The translations under genes and the position numbers were made by a program. From a virus, in IMG/VR virus record IMGVR_UViG_3300009551_000128, positions 1-21,159 of that record: a stretch of 21,159 nucleotides of DNA; one strand, given 5' to 3'. Of this stretch, positions 12,651-20,112 are shown in pieces. Position 1 is the first letter of the stretch, and each line of letters opens with the position of its first letter. A model generated the notes under the pieces. It saw only the letters and a list, made by a program, of their open reading frames with translations. It was not told where the DNA came from and searched no databases.

Positions 12651-13768
12651 GGGATCGAGCCGATCTTCCCGGTTATCAATGGAATTGGGGTATTGGCAGT
12701 CGTGCCAAATGTGATTGTGGGGTTATTCGACCAAGTACCAGGGGTCGCCCCAGTTGTCTGATAGTCGGTATTATAAGTAGTCGCGCTACCGCCGAAACTG
12801 GATACGCCTGACCCGCCAAAATAGTAGGCTTGGTTTGTGTCCGCAGAGCTGATCGCATAGATGACGGCGGTGGCATTGTCGGAAATAGAACCCATCCAAT
12901 ACCAGCCAGCGGACGGGAAGGCGCAACTCATCGCCTTGTTGTTCTGGCCTGTGGCGTTCTCAGAGATCCCGCCGCCGCCGACCGTCATTGAACCCAATAT
13001 CGTGCCCGGGAACCCGTTTGTTCCGGTGCTGTCGGCGCAAGCCAGATACAAATTGCCCGACGCCGACAAAGTGGTGACGCGGACATACCAGTCGGTCCAA
13101 GTGGAAGCCTTCCAAATATAGAAGGGCTGCCAATGAATGATCGTGTTGCTCTGCGCAGTACCCGTTGCGCCTAGCGTTCTCTGGATAGGAAACCAACCAT
13201 TGACGCGATATTGTGGAGCAGATTGCGCTGGCGGCGGCGCACTGACATAGATCTTGCCGGCCGCATCGGTAGAGACGGCAAAGAGCCCATTCGCGAGAAG
13301 GGTGACGCTGCCCCCGGTACCGGTGGTCGAGCCATTGAACGTGATCGTGTCGGCCGCATTTGCCTGGAGCGTGACTGGATTGGTGTTCGTGTCGATCAGC
13401 AATCCGCCGTTCGCGCTCAGACCAGACGAAGCTGGGAGCGTGATCGTGCGCCCAGAGCCAGCAATCGTGTATTGGGTAAATGCGGCCCAGGCAGCAGCAT
13501 TCGTGGTGGGATTCGACCCCGTGACGATAGAGACAGCACCCGCCGGGGCGAATGAGGCGGCGCTGTAGCCACTATCTTTCCCCGTCTTTCCTCCGGTTCC
13601 ATTAAACCCGACGAAGTTGCTATCGACGGAAGACCCAGGGCCGCTAAAATCGCCTGTACCTCCACCGCCACCACTACCGGACCCTCCACCACCAGGCACG
13701 GGCTGCGCCATTGCAGGCATGCTTAGAAGGGCCACGATGAACGCAGCCGAAGCAACCTTCCGCATCAT
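12647..13768 (-). CDS. Tail fibre-type protein with Sec signal peptide (373 aa)
   Basis: A 373-aa protein. After a Sec-type signal (MMRK, hydrophobic core, AMA|Q with cleavage after residue 21) it has a glycine-rich linker (GGGGSGSGGGGGTGD). Next comes the phage fibre motif 'sGPgSSVDSNFVGFNGTGGK...DSGY' (about residues 40-70), then a beta-rich body with Thr/Gly/Asn repeats and an aromatic C-terminal half (WTDWYVRV, GWYWMGSISD). The fibre motif is a standard element of phage fibre proteins, yet the signal peptide would send the product to the periplasm. It precedes the spike-like gene with a GTGA overlap. ATG start, 6 nt after the previous stop, weak ribosome site. Receptor binding is inferred. 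Confidence 0.72.
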   Translation of the reverse strand: MMRKVASAAFIVALLSMPAMAQPVPGGGGSGSGGGGGTGDFSGPGSSVDSNFVGFNGTGGKTGKDSGYSAASFAPAGAVSIVTGSNPTTNAAAWAAFTQYTIAGSGRTITLPASSGLSANGGLLIDTNTNPVTLQANAADTITFNGSTTGTGGSVTLLANGLFAVSTDAAGKIYVSAPPPAQSAPQYRVNGWFPIQRTLGATGTAQSNTIIHWQPFYIWKASTWTDWYVRVTTLSASGNLYLACADSTGTNGFPGTILGSMTVGGGGISENATGQNNKAMSCAFPSAGWYWMGSISDNATAVIYAISSADTNQAYYFGGSGVSSFGGSATTYNTDYQTTGATPGTWSNNPTITFGTTANTPIPLITGKIGSIP

Positions 13769-13774
13769 CGTGGC

Positions 13775-14062
13775 TTACCCGTAGTAGGAAATGTGGAGGA
13801 CCGCGCTCGCTGTCTGTTCGATAAATTTCAGCAATGGCAGCACATCGACACGCTCAAACGTATAAGGCGTGTTGACCGGGAGCGGCATTCCCACGGTCCC
13901 GGTTGGGTTGGTGCCGTCATCACGCCAGCGCACGGCCTGCGTTTCAGCAATGACAAGGCATCGCACTGCACCGCTAGGAACCGTCAGCGCCGTTGCGGAG
14001 CTAAGGGACGTGATTCTTTGATATCCCAAAGGGCCAAAAGCCCCAGGACTTTGAGCGGCCAT
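13775..14062 (-). CDS. Small beta-rich virion protein (95 aa)
   Basis: A 95-aa protein with strand pattern ALTVPSGAVRCLVIAETQAV, RWRDDGTNPT, then a C-terminal KFIEQTASAVLHISYYG. Very similar short proteins occur in phage neck/tail regions, where they look like small decoration or knob subunits. The 'VRWRDDGTNPT' and 'LkFI....A.l.vsYY' elements are what I recognise. No signal peptide here, in contrast to the two genes that follow. ATG start with AAAGG about 9 nt upstream, 15 nt after the adaptor gene's stop. The exact structural role is unknown. Confidence 0.6.
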   Translation of the reverse strand: MAAQSPGAFGPLGYQRITSLSSATALTVPSGAVRCLVIAETQAVRWRDDGTNPTGTVGMPLPVNTPYTFERVDVLPLLKFIEQTASAVLHISYYG

Positions 14063-14077
14063 GTAGGATTGCCTTTC

Positions 14078-14719
14078 TTACGGCGAGGGATAGGAGAGGA
14101 TTGGAGCCGCGATGTTCGGCGCAAAGCGCGCGATCTTGTCAGCAGCTATGATGTCGGAGACGATTTGTGTCGCGAACGTACCCCAGACCTGAACGCGGTC
14201 ATCATCTTTGAGATACGGCGCAGATTGCAGGAGGGCGGTGTAGAGATATGCGTCTGGGTACTTGGTCAGAAGCCAATTCGTGTCTGTTGGCGCCGAAAGG
14301 GCCGGGAGCGATTGCCAGTAATTGATCTGGGCCGTGTATGTGCCCGTGTTCCAGGGCCAGAACTGGATCTGATTACCGACAATCGAGAATAGCTGCGGGT
14401 CGCCATCCTGATTGGGCCGCATGATCTTCTGTTCCGCGATCTTCTCGGGCTCGCAGAACTGGACTTGGCCACTGTTAGACATGGTGGACAGGACGATGGC
14501 CCGGAGACCTTCAAAATCGGCCGGCAGATTGGTATACTCGGAGGTGATATTGAGCGTGGACGAGCCCAGCATCTGGCGAACGGGGCCATCCATGAGCAAC
14601 CGGCGCTGGATTTGCACCGTCGCCATCGTCACCCAGTCTGGGATAGCCGAGGTCAAGTCAGAGCGATTCAGCGTGTCGGCAATGGCTGTCTTGAGGCCGC
14701 CAAACGTGCTTTTCGCCAT
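14078..14719 (-). CDS. Head-tail adaptor protein, SU10-adaptor-like (213 aa)
   Basis: A 213-aa protein starting STFGGLKTAIADTLNRSDLT and continuing with IPDWVTMATVQIQRRL, then a middle beta region (LPADFEGLRAIVL) with FSIVGNQIQFWPW, and a C-terminal helical part (YPDAYLYTALLQSAPYLKDD). This is the layout of the phage adaptor family described from SU10-like and other short-tailed phages. Its dodecamer attaches below the portal and connects it to the nozzle. The ATG overlaps the previous stop by one base (TGATG). Order (portal, capsid, adaptor, nozzle) supports the role. Confidence 0.75.
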   Translation of the reverse strand: MAKSTFGGLKTAIADTLNRSDLTSAIPDWVTMATVQIQRRLLMDGPVRQMLGSSTLNITSEYTNLPADFEGLRAIVLSTMSNSGQVQFCEPEKIAEQKIMRPNQDGDPQLFSIVGNQIQFWPWNTGTYTAQINYWQSLPALSAPTDTNWLLTKYPDAYLYTALLQSAPYLKDDDRVQVWGTFATQIVSDIIAADKIARFAPNIAAPILSYPSP

Positions 14720-15057
14720 CAGATGTGCCTATGTTTCTTGCCGATGCGGCCTGAACCAGTCCTAAAGCCCCGATAATCGGAGTCGTTCAGGTAGCGGATA
14801 AGCTCTTTTTCAAAGGCGGGGTGGTAGAGGTTTATGCCCTTAGCCAGGAATTGAGCATGAATCGTGGCCGGGATCGTCCCCACGTACTGCAATTCCCGGC
14901 TCGGCGTGTAACCGTCGAAATTGTTCTGTATCTGCTTATTACGGTCCAGGAGAGCCGATAAATCCTCCTTCTCCGTGACCGTGAAAGTCCCATCCTCGTT
15001 GTCGATCCATTCACGCTTAATGCCTGGATCGCTGAGAAACGGTATGACTTTGCTCAT
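14719..15057 (-). CDS. Conserved phage head/neck protein of unknown function (112 aa)
   Basis: A 112-aa protein. The N-terminal half is acidic and partly beta (REWIDNEDGTFTVTEKED), followed by a helix (LSALLDRNKQIQNNF). The C-terminal half is distinctive: GYTPSRELQYVGTIPATIHA, then a helix ending YLNDSDYRGFRTG and the basic tail GRIGKKHRHI. I have seen this C-terminal pattern in phage structural clusters, always without an assigned function. It starts by ATGA overlap with the previous gene and ends by TGATG overlap with the adaptor gene, so it is tightly coupled to both. It may help capsid completion or adaptor docking. Confidence 0.6.
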   Translation of the reverse strand: MSKVIPFLSDPGIKREWIDNEDGTFTVTEKEDLSALLDRNKQIQNNFDGYTPSRELQYVGTIPATIHAQFLAKGINLYHPAFEKELIRYLNDSDYRGFRTGSGRIGKKHRHI

Positions 15058-15287
15058 TCAGTCTCGCCGTAGCCCTTGGCTTCCATGGAAGCGGCCGTCG
15101 CCGGATCGACAAACAGAACATCGTCCCGCTTTGCCATCACATCGCCACCAGGTGCGTCACCATCAGGCGCCACATGAACGCCCGTCGAGACTTTACCGTC
15201 TCCGTGCTTGGTCACGCGGACAGCGACCATGCCGTTCGGAACCTGAATCTCAGGCTCGTCCGTTCCGTCTGCTTTCTTACGCGGCAT
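15054..15287 (-). CDS. Small post-capsid protein (77 aa)
   Basis: A 77-aa charged protein: basic start (MPRKKADGTDE), a short beta segment (GMVAVRVTKHGDGKVSTGVH), a flexible DGDAPGG stretch, and a C-terminal element DDVLFVDPATAASMEAKG. That last element resembles small SH3-like or fibre-base proteins that follow capsid genes in phages. No function can be assigned. It begins right after the capsid-gene terminator with a very strong GAGGAGGA ribosome site (15291-15298), so it may be translated well even if fewer transcripts pass the terminator. Confidence 0.55.
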   Translation of the reverse strand: MPRKKADGTDEPEIQVPNGMVAVRVTKHGDGKVSTGVHVAPDGDAPGGDVMAKRDDVLFVDPATAASMEAKGYGETE

Positions 15288-15290
15288 TCA

Positions 15291-15298
15291 TCCTCCTC
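15291..15298 (-). promoter_or_regulatory. Strong Shine-Dalgarno directly after the capsid terminator
   Basis: GAGGAGGA on the minus strand, 3 nt before the ATG at 15287, though the inner GAGG register gives 6 nt. It touches the T-rich tail of the terminator. Confidence 0.6.
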
Positions 15299-15331
15299 AA
15301 AGAAAATGGGGCGACCCTTTCGAGCCGCCCC
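15298..15331 (-). terminator. Intrinsic (rho-independent) terminator after the major capsid gene
   Basis: Minus-strand hairpin GGGGCGGCTC-GAAA-GGGTCGCCCC: ten base pairs (two G-U wobbles) closed by a GAAA tetraloop. It is followed by ATTTTCTTTG, in which 7 of 10 bases are T. It begins 17 nt after the capsid stop codon. On the plus strand no T-run follows, so it works only for the leftward transcript. Such sites usually let some transcripts pass and stabilise capsid mRNA, keeping capsid protein the most abundant product. Confidence 0.8.
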
Positions 15332-15348
15332 GGTTGCACCCGGATGCG

Positions 15349-16305
15349 TTACACAGCCAGGATCATGGCGTGGGCCTTCTCGTTCTTCATAACGAGGGTT
15401 TTTTCCGCGATGATCTGGAACTTCTCGGCGTCGCCGGTCTGCGCTAGCGTGTCAGTGAACATGCCGCGAAGAGTGGCAATGCCAACCATGTCGGGATCGA
15501 CCAGCAAGACAGCATTCGCAACCGCGTATTGATGCGGGATGAACGTCAGCTTGCCGAAGTCATCGACATACACATCAGCGGCACCGATGATGGTGGCTTG
15601 CTCAGTCGGCTTCGCATCCACGCGAATGGAGGCAATGCCGGTGAAGCCACTCATCGTCTGCTTGGTGGTGCCCGACATGTAGCACTGGGTCGGGTTGGCA
15701 CCATTGCCAAAAGCCGTCGCGCGGACGGTCTTGAGCAACGCTTCAGTCAGAGTACGGGTCGTGCCGGCAGTGGCCGCCGTGGTCACGCCGCCGGAATAGC
15801 CGGTGGTCGATCCACCCGAACCCAGCGAGGTGTTGGAGGTCAGCCAGGTACGGAAGCCGCCCGAGTGGCGAGCCGTGCCGCCAGATTCCTGGTTGGACGC
15901 GACGTTATTCAGCCACGCCAATTCCATGTCGGTGCGCAGTTCGATGCCCTTAAGCACCTTCTGGCGATTGATTTCCGACGCGCGGCCGGCTTTCTTGACC
16001 ACCTCGTCGGTGCCAGAAACGATGCCGACTTTACGGAAGATCTGGCAATAGTTGCCGACACGGGTGGTGATGTTTTCAGACGAGGCGAAGGAAGGGCTGT
16101 CGTCACCTTCCAATTGAGCATTAGCGGCAGGCGCGGCAAGCGCCTCGGTCTGCCATTCGTGCTTGGTCTGAGTGGCCTTGCCCGCATTACCGACATTGTT
16201 GGTGAACGGGGTCTTGGAGGGAGCAACGCGATAGATGGTATCTTCGAGGTCCTCGCGGATACCGATGGTGGTCAGCGTAGTAGCTGTACCGGAGACTGCC
16301 GACAT
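15349..16305 (-). CDS. Major capsid protein, SU10/DUF5309 type (318 aa)
   Basis: A 318-aa protein. The opening TTIGIREDLEDTIYRVAPSK is followed by PFTNNVG, KHEWQTEAL, ANAQLEGDD and then NYCQIFRKVGIVSGT. This is the recognisable N-terminal region of the SU10-type (DUF5309) HK97-fold major capsid family. The central DMELAWLNNVASN helix, the flexible Gly/Thr loop (SLGSGGSTTGYSGG) and the beta-strand-rich C-terminus (FQIIAEKTLVMKNEKAHA) also fit. It follows the scaffold gene with a TAATG overlap and has an AAAGGA Shine-Dalgarno, and a strong terminator follows it. Length agrees with the family. Confidence 0.88.
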   Translation of the reverse strand: MSAVSGTATTLTTIGIREDLEDTIYRVAPSKTPFTNNVGNAGKATQTKHEWQTEALAAPAANAQLEGDDSPSFASSENITTRVGNYCQIFRKVGIVSGTDEVVKKAGRASEINRQKVLKGIELRTDMELAWLNNVASNQESGGTARHSGGFRTWLTSNTSLGSGGSTTGYSGGVTTAATAGTTRTLTEALLKTVRATAFGNGANPTQCYMSGTTKQTMSGFTGIASIRVDAKPTEQATIIGAADVYVDDFGKLTFIPHQYAVANAVLLVDPDMVGIATLRGMFTDTLAQTGDAEKFQIIAEKTLVMKNEKAHAMILAV

Positions 16306-17336
16306 TAACTTGGTCCTTTGAGTGTGCGCAGCTCGACAAGCTCGTCCACGGTCAGCTCACGCTTCCGGGAAAGGGCTTCGATGCGCGCAGATTGGGTGGA
16401 GCCCGGAGCCGAGGATGCCGGCGGTTTGGCCGGTGTTTTCCTGACTGGGGCGGCTATAGGCGCTGCATTGACAAGCTTCTTCGCCGTCGCCTGACCGTTG
16501 CGCCACTTCATGGCGTCGTAAGCGATGGAGGCTTCGATAGCCGTCAGATGCGGAATACGTTCTGCGGGCAAACCAAGGTCCAATAGGAACTTGCCAAGTG
16601 CCTGCTTGCGTTCGTTTCCAAGTTTCGGGTCGGTTAGCTCTGGCGCGTACTGGCCTAGCTTCGCCTCTTCCTGGGCAACAAACTCTTGGAACCGTGATTT
16701 CTCGGCCTCATCCTTGGCAGACTGGATCTGCTGGATGCGTTTGGCCTGTTCATCGATCCATTCACGTTCGGCATCTCGCTGCATTTGCAGCTTGATGACC
16801 GCGTCGCCACCGTGAAGATCCACGGCAGCATTCCAGTCCACATTCCCCCATTTCTGGTTGAATGCGTCACGTTGATACTTGAGGGCATCGAGAGCGACCG
16901 GGATTTGCTTATCCAGCCCAGCGGTAAGCTGCTGAAGCCTGGATGCTTCGGCGTCGAATGCCTTCTTTTTCTCGGCGCTTTCCTGCATTGCGCGGGCAGT
17001 TGCCGAGTTACGTTCATCCTCCTTTCGGACGATGATCTCTTGCACATCGGGCGGAAGGGCTTTGAAGCGTTCCTTCGCGTCCGCGTCCCAGAACTTTGGC
17101 GGCTCAATCGCGGGCTGGTTAGCCTCTTCGGCTTCAGTTTCCGTGGTCTCTGCCGTCGTTTCACCATCGGTTTGCGTTTCCGCTCCGGTGGTATCCTCAG
17201 CCGTGGGTTCGGCTGGTGAATCTGTCTGTGCCGGCGCTGCCTCAGTGGGCGCTTCCGGCTCTTTCTTGGGGAGGTCCAGGACCGCTACGGCCTGGTCAAT
17301 AGATAACGGGCCAGTGCTTTCGCCTGGTTGAGACAT
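16305..17336 (-). CDS. Capsid scaffolding protein (343 aa)
   Basis: A 343-aa protein with a strongly acidic, Thr/Glu/Pro-rich, low-complexity N-terminal region (residues 20-75). A compact segment follows (FWDADAKERFKALPPDVQEI), then a long helical, coiled-coil-like region (about 100-220) and a basic Ala/Pro-rich C-terminal tail (APVRKTPAKPPASSAP) ending in short helices. Scaffolds typically combine a helical rod with a basic C-terminal clamp for the capsid protein, and this gene sits directly upstream of the capsid gene. No protease triad is visible, so no head protease is assigned here. ATG start with AGAGGT 5-6 nt upstream. Confidence 0.78.
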   Translation of the reverse strand: MSQPGESTGPLSIDQAVAVLDLPKKEPEAPTEAAPAQTDSPAEPTAEDTTGAETQTDGETTAETTETEAEEANQPAIEPPKFWDADAKERFKALPPDVQEIIVRKEDERNSATARAMQESAEKKKAFDAEASRLQQLTAGLDKQIPVALDALKYQRDAFNQKWGNVDWNAAVDLHGGDAVIKLQMQRDAEREWIDEQAKRIQQIQSAKDEAEKSRFQEFVAQEEAKLGQYAPELTDPKLGNERKQALGKFLLDLGLPAERIPHLTAIEASIAYDAMKWRNGQATAKKLVNAAPIAAPVRKTPAKPPASSAPGSTQSARIEALSRKRELTVDELVELRTLKGPS

Positions 17337-17363
17337 GCTTACCTCTGGTGGATGCGATCCCGT

Positions 17364-17376
17364 CCGCTAGGAGCGG
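17364..17376 (-). other. Small hairpin over the stop codon of the 88-aa gene
   Basis: Perfect inverted repeat CCGCT-CCT-AGCGG on the minus strand, spanning the TAG stop of the 88-aa gene. No T-run follows, so it is not an intrinsic terminator. It may only influence ribosome release or mRNA stability before the scaffold gene. Confidence 0.25.
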
Positions 17377-17633
17377 TTGCCGGTTGTCGCTGGGTTAAGG
17401 CTCTCGATGTATTTCTCGATCTCTGCGGAGCCTTGGCCGCAGAACGAGGCTAGTTCGGCTTGGACGCTGTCTAAGATGTGGATTAGGCGATAAAGTTCTT
17501 CGCGCTTGGCCGCTTCGTCTGGCTTGGAAGCGAGGAGGTTCTTAACGGCGACGGCGCGAACCTTGTCGAATGCTTCGCTTGTCTGCGGGTATTCACGGCG
17601 CGCGGCTTGTTCGCGGGCTTTAAGGTCGCTCAA
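17367..17633 (-). CDS. Small helical protein between portal and scaffold (88 aa, TTG start)
   Basis: An 88-aa helical protein (SDLKAREQAARREYPQTSEA, then FDKVRAVAVKNLLASKPDEA and a Leu-rich helix LYRLIHILDSVQAELASF, ending EIEKYIESLN). The same kind of short helical gene often follows portal genes in short-tailed phages; function is unknown. It starts with TTG overlapping the portal stop as TTGA (17630-17633), with AAGG 2 nt and GGGGGG about 8 nt upstream. A role in portal incorporation or as a small scaffold partner is only a guess from position. Confidence 0.6.
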   Translation of the reverse strand: MSDLKAREQAARREYPQTSEAFDKVRAVAVKNLLASKPDEAAKREELYRLIHILDSVQAELASFCGQGSAEIEKYIESLNPATTGNRS

Positions 17634-19720
17634 ACCTTATTCCCCCCGATACCGACTTGAGCCGTCAGATGGCGCTGATGAGCCCCGATGGCCGCTGTCG
17701 TGATATTTGCGGCAGCGTCCTGATCAATCTCGTACTTCTTCAGAGCGGCTTCTGCCTGGGTCTGCTGCTGCTTCAGGATTGCCTGTGTCTGGTTGGCCTG
17801 CTGCTTAACCTGGGCGTCAATGTTTGCCTTCTGCATCGTCGTCTGAGCCTGGAGCTGGGCTTTGACGATGTTCGGATCAGGCTTGGCCTGTACCGGCGGT
17901 GCATTCTGAGGATCGGTGAAGTAGCGTTCCGGCTGCTTGCGGCCCAATGCCTTGGCGAGGTCAATCGCGGCGTTATAGGCATTGTCCAACGTGACAATCG
18001 GACCGACTGCCCCACCCTGCTGCAACACAATGGCGTTCATGGCGCTTGCCAGAGTGTTGAGCGCGGCCAAATCAGCCTCACGCCCAGCGGCACCTAGGCC
18101 AACCTCAATGGTCATTGCGTTGCGCTCGCCCCATGTCGTGGGGTCGATGGGAACCCATTTGCCATTCAGGCGGACGATTGACGAGGCCTCAGCATTTTCC
18201 CGGATCAGGGAATGCAGGCCAAGATAAAGCTCTTTGACGCAGGTTTCGGCCAGGACACGGGCAATCATGCGGACGCGGCGCTGGGCCGCCTGCATGAGCG
18301 CCATAGCACCCTTGGCCGTGTCATGGAGCGTGTCAGGGTTAAGGCCCTGGGCGTTCCTGACCACACCTGACCGCATTTCGCCCACGGTGCTGAAGTATTC
18401 CAGGGCGCCGTATGCATCGAATGTCAGGCCGCCAGCCGAGAGCGGACGCACTGCTTGACCAGACTTGGAGCGGACTGGAACCGCAGGCTCATTACGCAAC
18501 AAGTCGCTGATCGTGTAATCATTGGCCTGGTCCATCGCCACTTCGTAACGCTGGTTAAGCGCGAAATAGCTGGAATCCAGAAGCGAGCGGGTCAGGACCG
18601 TCTTAATCTGCTGCGTGCTGACAAGCTGGTCAGCCAGTGACAGGCCATAGAAGCGGTGGGCTACGAGATATGGCGAGCCAGCAGCGAACGGGATGCGCTG
18701 TTCCTTGCGGATTTCAATAAGCTTATCCGCCGTGGCGTTCGTCACCACGCGCCAGATGTCGAAATCTTCCCCTTCCCGGTCCTTTAGCCGGATGTAATGC
18801 TTGCGGATTTCCACCTGACGGAGCATGTCCGTGGTGGTGTCCGTGGTCTGGCTCTGAAGATGCTCGCCGGCCGTATCGCGAGCCAGTTGAATCTGCTGGT
18901 CCTGGACGGGAGCGTAGGGCTCCAGCTTGAGGACGATATCCTCATCAAAGCCCTCCGCGATCAGGTCTTGGACGCGAGGCCTTGAGCGCACCACGCAATA
19001 GGTAGCGTCTGCAATGCGGATCGTGTCGGGGCTGACGCTGAAATCATCAGGCGGCACGGCCCAATATTCGGCCCGCGAACAATCAGACCGAACAGTAAAG
19101 CTGTAGGTCTGCTGGGCGCTGGGGTAATCATGATCCGGCGGGTCAGCCTTGACATTGACCACTTGCCCAGATTGGTGAGCCAGCATCAATTCTTGGAGGG
19201 ATTTCCCGCTGAAATCCTCGTCCTGATAGTCCTTCTTCCACCCGAATTCGAACAGGCATGTCTTGAGGAGAAGGCCGTCCTTGAAGCCCGTCATCAGGTT
19301 CAGGAAGCCAGGGTTTTCCTGGAATATGACGTGGTTCAGATAATCCGTTTCCTGCCGAGCCGCATCCTCATCACCAGGCTTGACCGGCTCAAACACAGCC
19401 ACATCACCGCCGGCCGTGAAGATTTCCATGATATCGGGCAGGATCGTCTCAACCGCGTCCGCGATATCGGACGAAACGGCCCTGGAACGATTGGGCAAAG
19501 ACGGGATGTCCGCCTTCATGTCGCCCTTGTAATAATCGAGGGCGCGGAGACGGTCTGCCCTTAATGCCTGGTCGTTCTCAAACCCCACCGAACGCTGCAT
19601 CTCAACGCGGACCATCTGCAGCATGGTCTTGTCGTCATAGGGCGGGCGGTCTTGCGCCTCCTCCTTGGCTTCTGGAGCATCCGCCTTGACATCGACGTTC
19701 TCGGGTCCGGCGTAGCTCAA
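17630..19720 (-). CDS. Portal protein, P22-like (696 aa, TTG start)
   Basis: A 696-aa portal, the dodecameric ring at the capsid vertex through which DNA is packed and ejected. Marks of the P22-like portal family are an N-terminal helix with RALDYYKGD, NRSRAVSSDIADAVETILPD with IMEIFTAGGDVAVFEP, the helix DYLNHVIFQENPGFLNLMTG, and a central wing domain. The C-terminal 90 residues are very Gln/Ala-rich and helical (AQTTMQKANIDAQVKQQ), consistent with a barrel-like extension. The start is TTG, overlapping the previous TGA as TTGA, with GGAAGGG 5 nt upstream; the next methionine is at residue 33, inside a conserved-looking helix. Length fits the family (about 650-750). Confidence 0.88.
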   Translation of the reverse strand: MSYAGPENVDVKADAPEAKEEAQDRPPYDDKTMLQMVRVEMQRSVGFENDQALRADRLRALDYYKGDMKADIPSLPNRSRAVSSDIADAVETILPDIMEIFTAGGDVAVFEPVKPGDEDAARQETDYLNHVIFQENPGFLNLMTGFKDGLLLKTCLFEFGWKKDYQDEDFSGKSLQELMLAHQSGQVVNVKADPPDHDYPSAQQTYSFTVRSDCSRAEYWAVPPDDFSVSPDTIRIADATYCVVRSRPRVQDLIAEGFDEDIVLKLEPYAPVQDQQIQLARDTAGEHLQSQTTDTTTDMLRQVEIRKHYIRLKDREGEDFDIWRVVTNATADKLIEIRKEQRIPFAAGSPYLVAHRFYGLSLADQLVSTQQIKTVLTRSLLDSSYFALNQRYEVAMDQANDYTISDLLRNEPAVPVRSKSGQAVRPLSAGGLTFDAYGALEYFSTVGEMRSGVVRNAQGLNPDTLHDTAKGAMALMQAAQRRVRMIARVLAETCVKELYLGLHSLIRENAEASSIVRLNGKWVPIDPTTWGERNAMTIEVGLGAAGREADLAALNTLASAMNAIVLQQGGAVGPIVTLDNAYNAAIDLAKALGRKQPERYFTDPQNAPPVQAKPDPNIVKAQLQAQTTMQKANIDAQVKQQANQTQAILKQQQTQAEAALKKYEIDQDAAANITTAAIGAHQRHLTAQVGIGGNKV

Positions 19721-20103
19721 TTAGACCCTTCCAATTCTTTCCACCATTGAGCTTTGCAATTCATAACTACTTGCTCGGAGATAACCCGGCGCCGGCCCCC
19801 AACCTTCACAAATGCCTCTGGGGGCAACTTTCTGAACGCTTCGCGCCCAAAACGAGCAATAAAGGCTGAGATGGTGGTGCAGCGGCGCTGGAACGCCTCA
19901 TATTTTGTCGATGGCGACCAGTGGAAGCCGCGCGGAGCTTCGCCTTCTTCCTTACCGTTGGGATTGAGGCGCTCAATCCTTTCCGCGACGTTCCGAGAAT
20001 GATTAGTGCGGACCAAATATTCCTGGATAGGCCAAATCTGATTGCCGCCCTTGCCCCGCCCGAGCGATCCCCAGGTTCCGCCGCTATGCGAGATAACGTA
20101 CAT
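19717..20103 (-). CDS. Unknown basic protein between terminase and portal (128 aa)
   Basis: A 128-aa basic protein. It opens with YVISHSGGTWGSLGRGKGGN and has a Trp/Phe-containing middle (GFHWSPSTKYEAFQRRCTTI). A helix runs over SAFIARFGREAFRKLPPEAF, then the basic KVGGRRRVISE and KAQWWKELEG at the C-terminus. No family comes to mind. The spread of Arg/Lys and the compact helical second half would suit a nucleic-acid-binding or packaging accessory protein. It has an ATG start with GAGG about 8 nt upstream, begins 9 nt after the terminase stop and overlaps the portal start by 4 bases, so it is clearly part of the packaging operon. Confidence 0.6.
   Translation of the reverse strand: MYVISHSGGTWGSLGRGKGGNQIWPIQEYLVRTNHSRNVAERIERLNPNGKEEGEAPRGFHWSPSTKYEAFQRRCTTISAFIARFGREAFRKLPPEAFVKVGGRRRVISEQVVMNCKAQWWKELEGSN
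19726..19732 (-). promoter_or_regulatory. Shine-Dalgarno supporting the TTG start of the portal gene
   Basis: GGAAGGG on the minus strand, 5 nt before the TTG at 19720. It makes the non-ATG start of an essential, abundant protein believable. Confidence 0.65.
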
Positions 20104-20112
20104 TCATCAACC

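Noticed and set aside
15529-16308. Long plus-strand open frame (259 aa) antisense to the capsid gene
   Set aside because: It lies wholly opposite the confidently assigned capsid gene, has Arg/Gly/Ala-rich composition typical of the reverse frame of GC-rich genes, and lacks recognisable motifs.
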